In this document: in pieces, positions 1-9,020 of the stretch
Numbering within the stretch: the first letter of the stretch is position 1
How the letters are laid out: each line of letters begins with the position of its first letter
Source of the DNA: a virus
IMG/VR virus record: IMGVR_UViG_3300027754_000412
Location: 1-24,985 of that record
Direction: 5' to 3' (one strand)
DNA length: 24,985 bases
The notes under the pieces: model-generated
Databases searched by the model: none
Seen by the model: the letters and a program-made list of their open reading frames with translations, nothing else
What the model was told of the DNA's origin: nothing
Made by a program: the position numbers and the translations under genes

Positions 1-1709
<1,709 letters not shown>

Positions 1710-1713
<4 letters not shown>

Positions 1714-1994
1714 GATGAGATTCCTCTGAGAGCCTGCGCTGCAGGTAGTTGAGAAGTACCAGCGAGAGCGTTGCATACGCCATTAAAGTCAAGACGATTG
1801 GTGCTAGTCGTGCCTTGAATTGCATTTAATACTCCCACTGTATCTGTTAAATTTGTTGTTACTGACTTTAGAACTGCCCATTGGCGAGCAGCCAAGGCTT
1901 GTCCTACCATCGCCCCTGGTGCTCGATAGGTGCCACCATTAGCCAGACGATTTAGTTCATCTCTTAGCGTTGTTCCTGCTACTCCTAGTGCCAC
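1710..1994 (-). CDS. Conserved small virion-region protein, function unknown
   Basis: 94 residues from a GTG at 1994 preceded by TAAGGAGA. The N-terminus MALGVAGTTLRDELNRLANG and the closing LDFNGVCNALAGT pattern recall small proteins I associate with tail or neck regions of actinobacterial phages. No enzymatic motif, membrane segment or signal peptide is visible. It overlaps the next gene by TTGA, so the two are probably translated together. A structural accessory or assembly role is inferred from location. Confidence 0.7.
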
Positions 1995-2004
1995 CTATGT
2001 CTCC

Positions 2005-2166
2005 TTACTTCTTTTTGCGAGAAGCTGCTGCGTTATCTATTAAGTTTGGATAAGGTCGTCCTGCGGCCTTAGCCTTTGCTTTTGCTGACGCCTTTTGTGC
2101 AGGCGTTAATGTCTTTGACTTTGCTTTAGGATTCTTTGTATCCCAAAATGCTACTTTCTTTTTCAT
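2005..2166 (-). CDS. Small Lys/Ala-rich basic protein
   Basis: 53 residues from ATG at 2166, which overlaps the stop of the Cys-rich gene (ATGA). This overlap favours 2166 over a longer frame from 2205. About a third of the residues are Lys or Arg. It contains TPAQKASAKAKAKAAGRPYP and ends in SRKKK. No fold is recognisable. Such short basic proteins could bind nucleic acid in the virion or act in assembly; this is inference from charge alone. Confidence 0.65.
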   Translation of the reverse strand: MKKKVAFWDTKNPKAKSKTLTPAQKASAKAKAKAAGRPYPNLIDNAAASRKKK

Positions 2167-2261
2167 TTTTTTCTTCTTGCGTTCTTGCAAGTAGCACAGG
2201 TGCATTTACAACCCTTTTGAGGATTGCCTGCTTTGCATTTACAACCACATTTAGCGCACAT
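2163..2261 (-). CDS. Tiny Cys-rich protein, metallothionein-like
   Basis: 32 residues. Start ATG 2261 overlaps the upstream stop (TAATG) and stop TGA overlaps the next start (ATGA), an arrangement that supports a real gene. An AAAGG lies about 9 nt ahead of the start. Eight of 32 residues are Cys, at 2, 5, 7, 9, 18, 20, 22 and 25, mostly as CxC and CxxC, with the rest largely Lys, Gly and Thr and a basic tail ARRKK. There is no aromatic residue. This composition is that of metallothionein-type metal binders or of a very small zinc module. It differs in composition from its Lys-rich neighbours. Metal binding is inference; I know of no named family that it clearly fits. Confidence 0.62.
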   Translation of the reverse strand: MCAKCGCKCKAGNPQKGCKCTCATCKNARRKK

Positions 2262-2563
2262 TATTTTTTACCTTTATTTCTTTTAGATATGGCTGCTGCT
2301 TTAGATCTTGCATCTGCTTTACTAGATGCACCCCACGCTTGCAGGGATAAAAGTAATCTGGTTGGTTCTCCATTGGGCTTGCGTTCAGGTCCTGGATTAC
2401 CAGCAGCGCGAGCAAGGTAACTTGCCCTACGTGGATTATCTCCAGACTTAACAGGTGCTTTAATATTTTGACCTAAAGCCTTTAATGAGGCACGGCCTTT
2501 TGCATTAAGTCCACCTTTAGGATTTTGTCCTTCTTTGCGTTGCCACGCTGGAGTCTTTGCCAT
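2261..2563 (-). CDS. DUF6321-like basic protein
   Basis: 100 residues. It begins MAKTPAWQRKEGQNPKGGLN and contains DNPRRASYLARAAGNPGP and a mid-to-late RLLLSLQAWGASSKADA. The TPAWQRKEG...GGLN signature is one I associate with a widespread phage family of unknown function (DUF6321). It is strongly basic with a Lys-rich end. It is flanked by other short basic proteins between the capsid and tail genes. A DNA-associated or assembly role is possible but not shown. Confidence 0.75.
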   Translation of the reverse strand: MAKTPAWQRKEGQNPKGGLNAKGRASLKALGQNIKAPVKSGDNPRRASYLARAAGNPGPERKPNGEPTRLLLSLQAWGASSKADARSKAAAISKRNKGKK

Positions 2564-2737
2564 TTACTTCTTCTTACCCATTTTCTTGTTAGACATCTTT
2601 GCCGAAGATAGTGCAATAGCAATCGCTTGCTTCTTGCCCTTAACTATTGGCCCTTTGCTAGAACCAGAATTCAGCGTTCCCGCCTTAAACTCTTTCATTA
2701 TTTTAGAGATCTTGGCTTTCTTGGCTGCATTGTTCAT
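2564..2737 (-). CDS. DUF6496-like small basic protein
   Basis: 57 residues from ATG 2737, overlapping the upstream stop as TAATG. It contains KIMKEFKAGTLNSGSSKGP followed by VKGKKQAIAIALSSA, matching the pattern EFKxGxLxSGS...KQAIAIALSEA that I recall for DUF6496, a short domain found in phages and some bacteria. It ends in KKMGKKK. The function of the family is unknown. Confidence 0.75.
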   Translation of the reverse strand: MNNAAKKAKISKIMKEFKAGTLNSGSSKGPIVKGKKQAIAIALSSAKMSNKKMGKKK

Positions 2738-2874
2738 TACTTAGCAGCCTTGCCCATTGCACCTGTCTGTAGTTCTTCATAAGTTTCGTACTTAAGGTTG
2801 CTTGGATATTGCTTATCTGCTGGTGGGTAAACAAGATTATTTATGTCTGTTGTTAATTCTGTGTTGTTATTCAT
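2737..2874 (-). CDS. Small hypothetical protein
   Basis: 45 residues from ATG 2874 to a TAA that overlaps the next ATG (TAATG). It begins MNNNTELTTDINNLVYPPAD and ends GAMGKAAK. It is polar, with no motif I recognise. The case for a gene is the exact packing between neighbours on the same strand and a frame that fills the gap. Confidence 0.55.
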   Translation of the reverse strand: MNNNTELTTDINNLVYPPADKQYPSNLKYETYEELQTGAMGKAAK

Positions 2875-2876
2875 TG

Positions 2877-3068
2877 TTACTTACCTTTCTTCATAGAGGA
2901 GTTCTTCATCATTTTTCCATTAGGCATTTTGTGCATACCTTGTTTTACTTCTTTGGCTTTTTGTGCCTTAGTTTCGCCTTTTTTAGATTCTTTCTTTTTC
3001 ATTGCTTTTGGTTCTGTTTTTTCGTAGGCTGAATAAGCCTTCATCATCTTAGGTGACATCTTTGCCAT
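2877..3068 (-). CDS. Very basic Lys/Met-rich small protein
   Basis: 63 residues. A strong AAGGAGT, placed across the upstream stop codon, sits 4-5 nt before the ATG. About 30 percent of residues are Lys, and Met is unusually frequent (MAKMSPKMMKAYSAYEK near the start, MKKGK at the end). No fold is recognisable. It is one of four consecutive basic proteins (about 2005-3068, with the Cys-rich and 45-residue genes between) that may neutralise packaged DNA or help assembly; this is inference. Confidence 0.65.
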   Translation of the reverse strand: MAKMSPKMMKAYSAYEKTEPKAMKKKESKKGETKAQKAKEVKQGMHKMPNGKMMKNSSMKKGK

Positions 3069-3070
3069 TA

Positions 3071-3343
3071 TTACTCCTTAAAGGTCATTTGAATTCCATC
3101 AAAAGCCTTGCCAGCTTCGTTGGAAAGTTTAACTGCTGCATCTATATCTTTACTCTTTGTTGAACGCGGTTCTATGCCCTGTCTTGTTGCATCATAATAA
3201 GACTGTAGTTCCTTATCGTGCTGCTTAGCAGTAGGCAATCCTCTATGGTTTGCCACTCCTACGCTCAACTCTAACTCGCCTATCTTGCAGCCAAAGCATC
3301 CTTCTACATATTCAGGATGTTTTTGTATTCTGTGTAAACTCAT
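3071..3343 (-). CDS. Small conserved phage protein with CxxC
   Basis: 90 residues. An N-terminal GCFGCKIG motif (residues about 15-22) is followed by an amphipathic half with KQHDKELQSYYDATRQGIEP. This layout (CFGCK, then a W or H...L..Y..AR.QG segment) resembles a small protein that I recall from structural regions of actinophages. It has only one Cys pair, so any metal site would need a second subunit. Overlaps the upstream stop by ATGA. Function unknown. Confidence 0.7.
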   Translation of the reverse strand: MSLHRIQKHPEYVEGCFGCKIGELELSVGVANHRGLPTAKQHDKELQSYYDATRQGIEPRSTKSKDIDAAVKLSNEAGKAFDGIQMTFKE

Positions 3344-3666
3344 ACTATGGGTGTCACATAATCGCCATAGCCAGCGTTAATAAGAACTGTTGCCTGTGCA
3401 TCACTAATCTCATACTCGTGTCCACCAAGGAAGTAGTAACTAGCTGCAGCCAGATCATCTTGGCTAGGAGTTAATGTCAGAGTTACTGTGGTGCCATTGA
3501 CGATCATTGTCTGACCACGTGCTACATCTGTAAGGCTAATTGGAATAGCACCGTCAATAGTTCCACCGTTGAACCGGCGACCAGCAAGGCGTGAGTACTC
3601 ACTGTATACACCAGTGCCTGCGCCCCAAGTCTGCCATTGGTAGGGTGTTACTAATGTGTATGCCAT
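3340..3666 (-). CDS. Small capsid-adjacent structural protein
   Basis: 108 residues, directly downstream of the major capsid gene with AGGAAAGG ahead of its ATG. It is predicted beta-rich, with QTMIVNGTTVTLTLTPSQDD mid-protein, and ends GDYVTPIV. Position after the capsid gene suggests a head decoration, head-completion or connector role. I do not recognise a family. Confidence 0.68.
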   Translation of the reverse strand: MAYTLVTPYQWQTWGAGTGVYSEYSRLAGRRFNGGTIDGAIPISLTDVARGQTMIVNGTTVTLTLTPSQDDLAAASYYFLGGHEYEISDAQATVLINAGYGDYVTPIV

Positions 3667-3729
3667 ATCAAACCTTTCCTAAGTGACAGAGGTGGGCTTG
3701 ACCCCACCCCTGCCGTTGCACTAGCGGAA

Positions 3730-4911
3730 TTATCCGTTTGTTGCTGCAGACTCAATGCGATAGAGCGCTGCTTCACGAAGGCGTGCAAAGCCTCCGAAGT
3801 AGTACCAACCGATTGTGCGGAAACGACGGAGTGCATCAATCTCTGGACCGATAACGGTTGAGATGTCTGCAGCCTGTGCTTCAGCCAATGCTTCACGACC
3901 AGCGACGATTGCGCGGTAGTTGTTGGTAAATGTTACAGTACCTGTATCAGCAACAGAAGTAATATTACTTGATGTTAGTGAATAGGTAAATGTTGTTGTT
4001 GTAGGAACAGATGCAATGGTGTATGTACCATTGATAGCTGTGTTAGTTGTAGCAGCAACTGTTACAATCTGGTTTACACCAAGACCGTGAGCAACTGCTG
4101 TTGTAACTGTTACAACGTTTGATGTCAATGCAACGTTGGTGATAGTTGTTGTAGGTGAGATACCAGCAGCGAGCTTTAGACCATTGAGGACACGTGGTGT
4201 CTCAACGATGAAAGCGCCTTCGATAACTCCTACTGCGCCAGCAACGAACGGTGTACGTTCTACGTACTTTGTTAGTTCCTGGAATCCACCGGTGCCTGTT
4301 TCAGCGCGAAGATCGGCTGACTGACGTGGGTGTAGGTATGCTGCATAGAGTTCACCCATACGAGGCAATGCCTTGTTTGTGCGTAGAGATACAACAGCGT
4401 TGCGGATATCTGCAACTGTCATTGTGTCTGCTGCTAGAACTGTTGCAGATGTTGTTGGAGCAGTTCCTGATGGACCATTTGAGTAGATTACGTTAGTTCC
4501 TGCTGAGAGGACCTGACCTACTACGTTGTCAATCGAGTCTGCTGCGTTGTACGCGATGATGTCAGCAAGAGCTGAATCAACGTCGTTGAAAGAAGTTAGG
4601 TTTAGCTTCTTTGTTGTTGTAACTGCTGAACCGTATTCGTTCAGAGTTACTGTAACCTGTGATGGGTTACCGAGAGCAATGGAAGATACATCTGATGTTT
4701 CTGTCAATGTAGAAGTAGCTTGTGCTAAGTCTGAATAGATTGAGAATACAACTGATGATCCTGGCATTGCCTGTTGCACTGGCTTGACGTCAGCGAGAGA
4801 ACGCATAACCGGAATGGAGCGAAGCGCCATTCTTACATATTGGTCGTATGCGGCCTGTACTAGGGCGCTGATCGTCGAGCTAGATGTGGGGGTACCTGTT
4901 GGGATAGCCAT
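3730..4911 (-). CDS. Major capsid protein, N4-gp56-like
   Basis: 393 residues. The scheme matches the N4-gp56 major capsid family: an N-terminal YDQYVRMALRSIPVMRSLAD segment, KPVQQAMPGSSVVF near residue 43, the AYLHPRQSADLRAE motif near 191, GAVGVIEGAFIVETPRVL near 225, and a C-terminal IGWYYFGGFARLREAALYRI. A HK97-type fold would be expected. Residues about 255-331 look like an inserted module: VVTVTTAVAHGLGVNQIVTV then NGTYTIASVPTTTTFTYS, typical of beta modules in phage fibre and tail proteins. A possible surface-exposed decoration domain follows from this, as inference. The gene lies after the scaffold gene, as expected for a capsid gene. Confidence 0.9.
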   Translation of the reverse strand: MAIPTGTPTSSSTISALVQAAYDQYVRMALRSIPVMRSLADVKPVQQAMPGSSVVFSIYSDLAQATSTLTETSDVSSIALGNPSQVTVTLNEYGSAVTTTKKLNLTSFNDVDSALADIIAYNAADSIDNVVGQVLSAGTNVIYSNGPSGTAPTTSATVLAADTMTVADIRNAVVSLRTNKALPRMGELYAAYLHPRQSADLRAETGTGGFQELTKYVERTPFVAGAVGVIEGAFIVETPRVLNGLKLAAGISPTTTITNVALTSNVVTVTTAVAHGLGVNQIVTVAATTNTAINGTYTIASVPTTTTFTYSLTSSNITSVADTGTVTFTNNYRAIVAGREALAEAQAADISTVIGPEIDALRRFRTIGWYYFGGFARLREAALYRIESAATNG

Positions 4912-4942
4912 TTGGGTCTAGCCTTTCGTTTAGGATTGGATG

Positions 4943-5413
4943 TTAGAGTCCAGACAACCTGATGACTTCATCCAACTCTTCACGGCTGTTTGTATTAAGA
5001 AGTTTTTGCATAATATCTGCGTTGTGTTCTGGCGCTGAGCCGGAGTCTGCAGTATTAGTCATTCTCTTATACGCTGCTGCTTGTGCTGGATCTACATTAG
5101 GTGATGCCTGGGTTTGGCTAGACTCAAAGCCGAATACATCGGCGTAGTCGTCTAACCATTTAGACAAAGACTCTTCAGTTGGGTCAATGTCCTGCGGAAT
5201 AAATGAAGCAATTTTGCTATTTACCCCGCGAGTTGCGAGGACATCCTTAATTGCTCGTTCGCGTTGGCCCTTGCTGAGGTTTTCAAACTGGGAGCGAAGC
5301 TCTTGCAGTTCTTTATCCTTTTGCTTTGAAGCCTTGCGTAGTTGCTTTACAAGGTCATTAGACGAATCATTTGTGAAATCGTCGTCGTCATCCTCGTACT
5401 CGTAATTGGACAT
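4943..5413 (-). CDS. Scaffolding protein candidate
   Basis: 156 residues, acidic start (YEYEDDDDD), then a charged helical stretch at residues about 20-55 (VKQLRKASKQKDKELQELR) with coiled-coil character. The remainder is helical and Gln/Asp/Ser rich, ending in NSREELDEVIRLSGL. Acidic, helical proteins of this size directly before the major capsid gene are usually scaffolds that direct prohead assembly. No sequence signature proves it; the call rests on composition and position. Start ATG 5413 has GGGAGAAGGA about 5 nt ahead. Confidence 0.75.
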   Translation of the reverse strand: MSNYEYEDDDDDFTNDSSNDLVKQLRKASKQKDKELQELRSQFENLSKGQRERAIKDVLATRGVNSKIASFIPQDIDPTEESLSKWLDDYADVFGFESSQTQASPNVDPAQAAAYKRMTNTADSGSAPEHNADIMQKLLNTNSREELDEVIRLSGL

Positions 5414-5503
5414 ATGTCCTTCTCCCTATCATTAGTTGATTTCGCTAGCCTCATACTCGAATGGGGATTCGGTATGGCTCTAACTCCTGGTATTATTATC
5501 GCT

Positions 5504-5527
5504 CCACTAGGCCAGTAGTTCTAGTGG
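5504..5527 (-). other. Hairpin between large virion protein and scaffold genes
   Basis: Arms CCACTAG (5504-5510) and CTAGTGG (5521-5527) form a perfect 7-bp stem with a 10-nt loop, 10 nt downstream of the preceding stop and about 90 nt before the scaffold start. This 123-nt gap is one of the larger ones in the structural operon. No U-run follows, so it is not a classic terminator. An mRNA processing or 3'-end stability element separating the capsid genes from the upstream block is possible. Confidence 0.4.
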
Positions 5528-5536
5528 CAGGTTTAT

Positions 5537-6751
5537 TTAGTACGCGCCTGCGCGGTCCCTTGCTAGCGCTCCGCTAGTAATTCCGGTCTGACCACCAAAA
5601 GTAGCCTTCTCAAGTCCGGTAATCTTTTGACGCGCTTTACGTGCTTCTTCTGCGCCAGGAATATTAAAGATTTCTTGCTCTGCTGTTGTCTGTGTATAAG
5701 GACTCTCTTGGTAGATTGAAGCAAGTTGTGAACCACGCTCTAATCCAGCACCAATGGTTGAGTAACCCTTTTCAGCCATAGCCTTGTCAACGCCATACTT
5801 TTGTAGGTACTCAGCATCTGTCATACTTGTTGTAAGGCCAGACCTAAGAGCAGCTCCACCAATTTCGGCAGAAGTTATCTTACGTTTAATATCTTCAAGT
5901 CCCTTTGTTGGATCAAGTGTATAAGCCAAGATATCACCATTAGTAATATCGGGATAGAAGTTCTTAAGTGCATAAGAAACCTCTGGATTAGCATTAAGAA
6001 CACGCTTCTGTGCTGTGGCAATACGGTCTTCCAACTCTACCGCAGAGACATCGTTTGCAATAAACTTCTCAAACCCTGGCTGTGTACCCATAGCATCCTT
6101 TGTATAATAAGATGCTGGTAGTCCATAGTTACGCATAAGTTTTTGATACTGGTCTTCTAATCCAATATATGTTGCTTCGTCAATAGCCCTAAGACCCTTT
6201 GCTACACGTTGTTTATTTGCAGCAAAACGCTTTTGGTAGGCATCAGATTCACGTAGTTTAATAGTAAATTCTGCAGGGGAAGCACCAGATATAATAAGGC
6301 CTTTAAGCGGATCTACTAAAGATGCTAAACCATATTGAGCAAACTGAGAGTAAAGTAAATCATAGGCAGATTGACGCTCTGCTTGACGTCCTGCAGCTGC
6401 AGCTTCTGCTGCAATCTGTGCTTCTGATTTTGGGGCTAAAACATTTCCATTGCCGCCGCCTCCACCGCCACCGCTACCGCCAGCTGCTTGATTCTTTGCA
6501 GCAGTAGCAGTGTTGATAGCTGCACCAATCGCAGCACCAGTTTTACCTGCAATAGCAGCCTTGTATTCAGCGTCAGTTAAATCCCTATTAGGATCATATG
6601 AATCACCAAACTTACCTGTTACTGGGTTTACACCGCCACGTGAAGCAAGATATGCTTCAGCAGTTAAGCCTTGTGATGCTGCATTAGAAGCAATAACACG
6701 TTGTGTGCTAGATGAAAGTCCTGATAAGTTGGTTACAAAATTGTCAGCCAT
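5537..6751 (-). CDS. Large virion protein (404 aa), helical
   Basis: 404 residues. A Gly-rich linker (GGSGGGGGGGNG) near residue 92 separates an N-terminal piece from a helical body. The body has SAYDLLYSQFAQYGLASLVD, then LRESDAYQKRFAANKQR and YIGLEDQYQKLMRNYGLP. The segment with LRxSxAYxxRF recurs in looser form in the neighbouring 540-residue protein (RIRGDVWYKQNSKAIKERF), suggesting shared modules. The location between portal and scaffold and the long helical composition suggest an internal virion or ejection-type protein. This is inferred; no enzymatic motif is visible. Confidence 0.75.
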   Translation of the reverse strand: MADNFVTNLSGLSSSTQRVIASNAASQGLTAEAYLASRGGVNPVTGKFGDSYDPNRDLTDAEYKAAIAGKTGAAIGAAINTATAAKNQAAGGSGGGGGGGNGNVLAPKSEAQIAAEAAAAGRQAERQSAYDLLYSQFAQYGLASLVDPLKGLIISGASPAEFTIKLRESDAYQKRFAANKQRVAKGLRAIDEATYIGLEDQYQKLMRNYGLPASYYTKDAMGTQPGFEKFIANDVSAVELEDRIATAQKRVLNANPEVSYALKNFYPDITNGDILAYTLDPTKGLEDIKRKITSAEIGGAALRSGLTTSMTDAEYLQKYGVDKAMAEKGYSTIGAGLERGSQLASIYQESPYTQTTAEQEIFNIPGAEEARKARQKITGLEKATFGGQTGITSGALARDRAGAY

Positions 6752-6753
6752 TA

Positions 6754-8376
6754 TTACCCCTGGAATCCAAAGTCACGCAACACACTAAGTGCTGCAGTTG
6801 AAACATCTTTCTTAGCCTGCTCTGTGTACTGCCAACGACTGTCTGATTTAAGTGCTTTCTTAAAGTCATAAAGGTTCATATCGCCCTTATCTGTAATAGC
6901 GCTACGAAGCAAAGGGTCATTAAGATCAATTTGGTCTGGGTCACCAATCTCAAGTACGTTTGCCATTGCTGTTCTGTATGGTTGAAATACTTGTTTTAAG
7001 TTATAACCCTGTGCTAATAAGTCACGTACATATTGCGGTTGACCTTGTGACGCAAGTTTTCTTGCATCTGCAACAACACGATTAACGTCAATCTTGCCTG
7101 ATGCAATACCTTGAAGAACTTGGTCTACGTTAGAACCACCAGGAATAATGTCAGATACCTTGAATCCATTATCACGAGCAGCATTTACCAAAGCATAATA
7201 GTTTTGAAGTGCAGCTCCTGAATAACCTTCGGTTGTTTTACCACCGATAGTTCCTGCTACTGCACGAATAGACGATGCTAGAAAGTCATCAATAAAAGTT
7301 GTGTCATCTTCTTTGTTAGTAAGGTAGATATTTTCTGCTGCCTTACGTAGCGCTATAGGATCTGAAGCTGCAGCTGAACCAATTTTAGTTGCACGATTTT
7401 CAAGAGAACGTACAATGCCTTCAATATCTTGTTCGTACTGAGTTGTTCCTTCTGCTTGACCAGACTCCTGCAAATCTCTGTAATTATAGTATTGGACAAA
7501 GCGTTCTTTAATTGCTTTAGAGTTCTGCTTATACCAAACATCGCCACGTATACGACGAACAAACTCTTCGTCTGTCATTTTTTTCTTTGGATCTACATAC
7601 TCTTCAAAGATTAACTTTAGGCTTGGGATGTTCTTAAACAGAGCCTCAGATAGTCCATATTTTTCTGCAATGTCTGAAACAGCAGCGGTTTTATCAACAG
7701 GAGGTAGAGCAGTAGGTCCTACGAATCCTGTTTCGCCTGGCTTTACTGGAGTCATTCCTGCAAATGCTGGAGTAGTCGGAATGCCTTTTGGTGGGTTAGG
7801 TAACTGTGCTGCTTCTACACCCTTATTACCACTAACCGCTTGCTTAACAGGAGTTACTTTAGGATTAACAGCAAGAGTTTGAGACGCTATTTTACCCTCT
7901 GCAGCAGGTGCTCCAAAAGAAGGAACTTCTTTACCTAAAAGATTTATGCGTGCAACATTTTCAGATACACGAGTACCAACAACTTTAGAGTAAGCATTTT
8001 GAAATGGCTTAACAAGTTCTTCAATTTTTGCATCAATGTCTGCTGCTAATGGATCATTGGGATCTATAAGTAGACTTTTTTGTTCAACAAGGTCTTTGTA
8101 ATCTTCTTGAATTTTGGTAAGATTTTTACCACCTTCAAGTTTATCAACACTATCTTGAAGATCTTCTAGTTTCTTACGGCTAGCATCAACAACCTTTTTA
8201 AGTTTATTGTATTCAACAAGAGCCTTAGCGCGTACTTCTGTCGGTTCATTTGGGTTCTGCGCTCTAGTCTTGAATAGGTCTAATCGGCTTAGGTTAGTCT
8301 GATATTTTGCATTTTCATTTACATAAAGACCAACAAGTTTTAGTTTATTGTTTGGAAGAGTTCCTAGTACTGTCAT
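6754..8376 (-). CDS. Large virion protein (540 aa)
   Basis: 540 residues from ATG 8376, overlapping the upstream stop as TAATG, with GGAGGT 8 nt ahead. The N-terminal 120 residues are charged and coiled-coil-like (TEVRAKALVEYNKLKKVVDA). A Pro/Ala/Val-rich linker follows at about 160-220. Then comes a helical module with YGLSEALFKNIPSLKLIFEE and TDEEFVRRIRGDVWY, resembling the YGL...LR...Y..RF module of the 404-residue neighbour. C-terminal half is helical. Likely a minor virion or DNA-ejection component by context; function not shown. Confidence 0.72.
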   Translation of the reverse strand: MTVLGTLPNNKLKLVGLYVNENAKYQTNLSRLDLFKTRAQNPNEPTEVRAKALVEYNKLKKVVDASRKKLEDLQDSVDKLEGGKNLTKIQEDYKDLVEQKSLLIDPNDPLAADIDAKIEELVKPFQNAYSKVVGTRVSENVARINLLGKEVPSFGAPAAEGKIASQTLAVNPKVTPVKQAVSGNKGVEAAQLPNPPKGIPTTPAFAGMTPVKPGETGFVGPTALPPVDKTAAVSDIAEKYGLSEALFKNIPSLKLIFEEYVDPKKKMTDEEFVRRIRGDVWYKQNSKAIKERFVQYYNYRDLQESGQAEGTTQYEQDIEGIVRSLENRATKIGSAAASDPIALRKAAENIYLTNKEDDTTFIDDFLASSIRAVAGTIGGKTTEGYSGAALQNYYALVNAARDNGFKVSDIIPGGSNVDQVLQGIASGKIDVNRVVADARKLASQGQPQYVRDLLAQGYNLKQVFQPYRTAMANVLEIGDPDQIDLNDPLLRSAITDKGDMNLYDFKKALKSDSRWQYTEQAKKDVSTAALSVLRDFGFQG

Positions 8377-9020
8377 TACTGGAGACCTCCAAGCTCTCTA
8401 AGCATTAGTTCATTAGCAACTTCAGCGCGTGTCTTTTCTGCCGCACCTGTTTGTGAAACTTTTTCAGTAATAAATTGTTCTTCGTTGATACCACCCGTTT
8501 GTACTAGATTTCCAGATGCGTCATACTTCTGTATAGTAGGGTTTAATTTTTCTTCACGGCGAATTTCTTGTTTTATCTCAGAAAGTTCTTTTGCTGTAGG
8601 ACCGTAACCTGTGGCCTTTTGGTAAATTTTAATAGCAAGTGCTTCAATATCTGTATCGTTGGCAATATAAGTTTGACTTATAGTTCTTGCTTTTCCGTCT
8701 CCACCAGCAAGGCCAGATGGTTCTTTAAGAAACTCATCTCTGCTTATTGGTCGGATTGCTGAAATAGAAAGGCGTGCTTCTTCAGCTTTATCTAAGGCTT
8801 TTTGGAATGCAGGTGTGTACTTAGTTGTAATAGCACCTTTATAATAACCTGCAGACTTGAGTAACTTAGAATATCCGCTTATTAAAACAGGATTTGCAGC
8901 AATAGCCTTTTTGAATTCTGTATATTCTGTTAAAGAAGTTACTGTTGGGTTACCGTCTGCTGTGGTTTCTACTGCAGACTTTACCTTGGCTATGCCTTTG
9001 CTTGTTCCTACGCCAGCCAT
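8376..9020 (-). CDS. Virion-region protein (214 aa), function unknown
   Basis: 214 residues, ATG 9020 two bases after the stop of the 1557-residue gene. It is charged and helical with a Lys-rich N-terminus; central GYGPTAKELSEIKQEIRREE has helical bundle character. It ends in ELMLRELGGLQ. No motif is recognised. Sandwiched between very large presumed virion proteins, with which it probably forms one translational unit. Confidence 0.68.
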   Translation of the reverse strand: MAGVGTSKGIAKVKSAVETTADGNPTVTSLTEYTEFKKAIAANPVLISGYSKLLKSAGYYKGAITTKYTPAFQKALDKAEEARLSISAIRPISRDEFLKEPSGLAGGDGKARTISQTYIANDTDIEALAIKIYQKATGYGPTAKELSEIKQEIRREEKLNPTIQKYDASGNLVQTGGINEEQFITEKVSQTGAAEKTRAEVANELMLRELGGLQ

